NCBI RefSeq assembly: GCF_009733845.1 | Contig: NZ_WNXZ01000007.1 | Span: 172,983 to 236,982, forward strand | Length of the DNA stretch: 64,000 bases | Source of the DNA: Pseudactinotalea terrae | GTDB lineage: Bacteria > Actinomycetota > Actinomycetes > Actinomycetales > Beutenbergiaceae | Direction: 5' to 3' | In this document: one piece after another, positions 63,931 through 64,000 of the stretch | Position numbering within the stretch: position 1 is the first letter of the stretch | Layout of the letters: each line of letters begins with the position of its first letter | Position numbers and translations under genes: made by a program | The notes under the pieces: model-generated | Seen by the model: the letters and a program-made list of their open reading frames with translations, nothing else | What the model was told of the DNA's origin: nothing | Database searches by the model: none

Positions 63931-64000
63931 GTGTCTGTTCGAAGGTTCCGTACTGCGGAGCAGAAGCGAGAGCTGGTCTATGAGTATGTCGGGCTTGGGT
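63931..64000 (+). mobile_element. 5' end of a transposase (IS3 OrfA-like), truncated by window edge
   Basis: A frame opens at GTG 63931, preceded by GAGGAG (63916-63921) at 9-nt spacing. The 23 visible residues (SVRRFRTAEQKRELVYEYVG) match the N-terminus of helix-turn-helix transposase subunits such as IS3-family OrfA. A plausible element end is TGACTGCC at 63877. The rest lies beyond the window, so family and completeness are uncertain. GC content falls in this stretch compared with the preceding DNA. Confidence 0.6.

Overview
The window is high-GC DNA from an actinobacterium, most likely of the order Micrococcales (inference from gene content: fhaA-fhaB-pstP-rodA-pbpA-pknA-pknB, crgA, a class E sortase, DUF3566 next to gyrA, a 39-residue DLW-type microprotein, dciA between recF and gyrB). 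It ends beside the chromosomal replication origin: reading leftward from the right edge the order is (dnaA not reached) - DnaA-box cluster - dnaN - gnd - recF - dciA - gyrB - gyrA - DUF3566 - tRNA-Ile - DLW-39 - tRNA-Ala. This is the conserved actinobacterial origin block with gnd added between dnaN and recF. A transposase-like reading frame begins at 63931, between dnaN and the place where dnaA is expected.

Region 1 (1-20.8 kb) is accessory metabolism and regulation. A sugar ABC transporter (binding lipoprotein and the first part of a permease) is divergent from a DeoR-type repressor and a type I sulfatase, which suggests use of a sulfated carbohydrate; the sulfatase-activating formylglycine-generating enzyme is encoded about 5.5 kb further on. 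Other genes are a large pRiA4b-ORF3-like protein, a membrane protein with a TIR-like C-terminal domain, a diacylglycerol-kinase-family lipid kinase, AraC and TetR regulators with enzyme neighbours, a secreted M23/SH3/VCBS protein, a small kinase, a LysE exporter, tRNA-Leu(CAG) and pyruvate oxidase.

Region 2 (21-36 kb) is the cell-growth signalling block: FHA proteins, PP2C phosphatase, RodA, PBP and two Ser/Thr kinases overlap on the + strand as one operon. Facing them are a TrpG/PabA-like amidotransferase, a small membrane protein, class E sortase and a DUF881 protein. CrgA, a four-helix membrane protein, a rhomboid protease and cyclophilin PpiA follow.

Region 3 (36-53.4 kb) lies between ppiA and the tRNA-Ala/Ile pair, where mycobacteria have almost nothing, so it looks like lineage-specific cargo. 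It holds a LEA-like membrane protein, argS, a sigma factor fused to a zinc-binding anti-sigma-like motif and an Ig-like region, a CzcD/ArsR metal-efflux pair, an LAQTG surface protein (the expected substrate type of the class E sortase in region 2), a MinD/ParA-like ATPase with an altered Walker A motif, a flavin oxidoreductase with a SigJ-type sigma factor, an ROK regulator, and an MFS exporter beside a frameshifted XRE regulator.

Region 4 (53.4-64 kb) is the replication block described above. A recurring regulatory theme is leaderless transcription: at least six genes have a TANNNT -10 hexamer only 6-7 nt before the start codon, two of them with a palindromic operator on or beside the hexamer.
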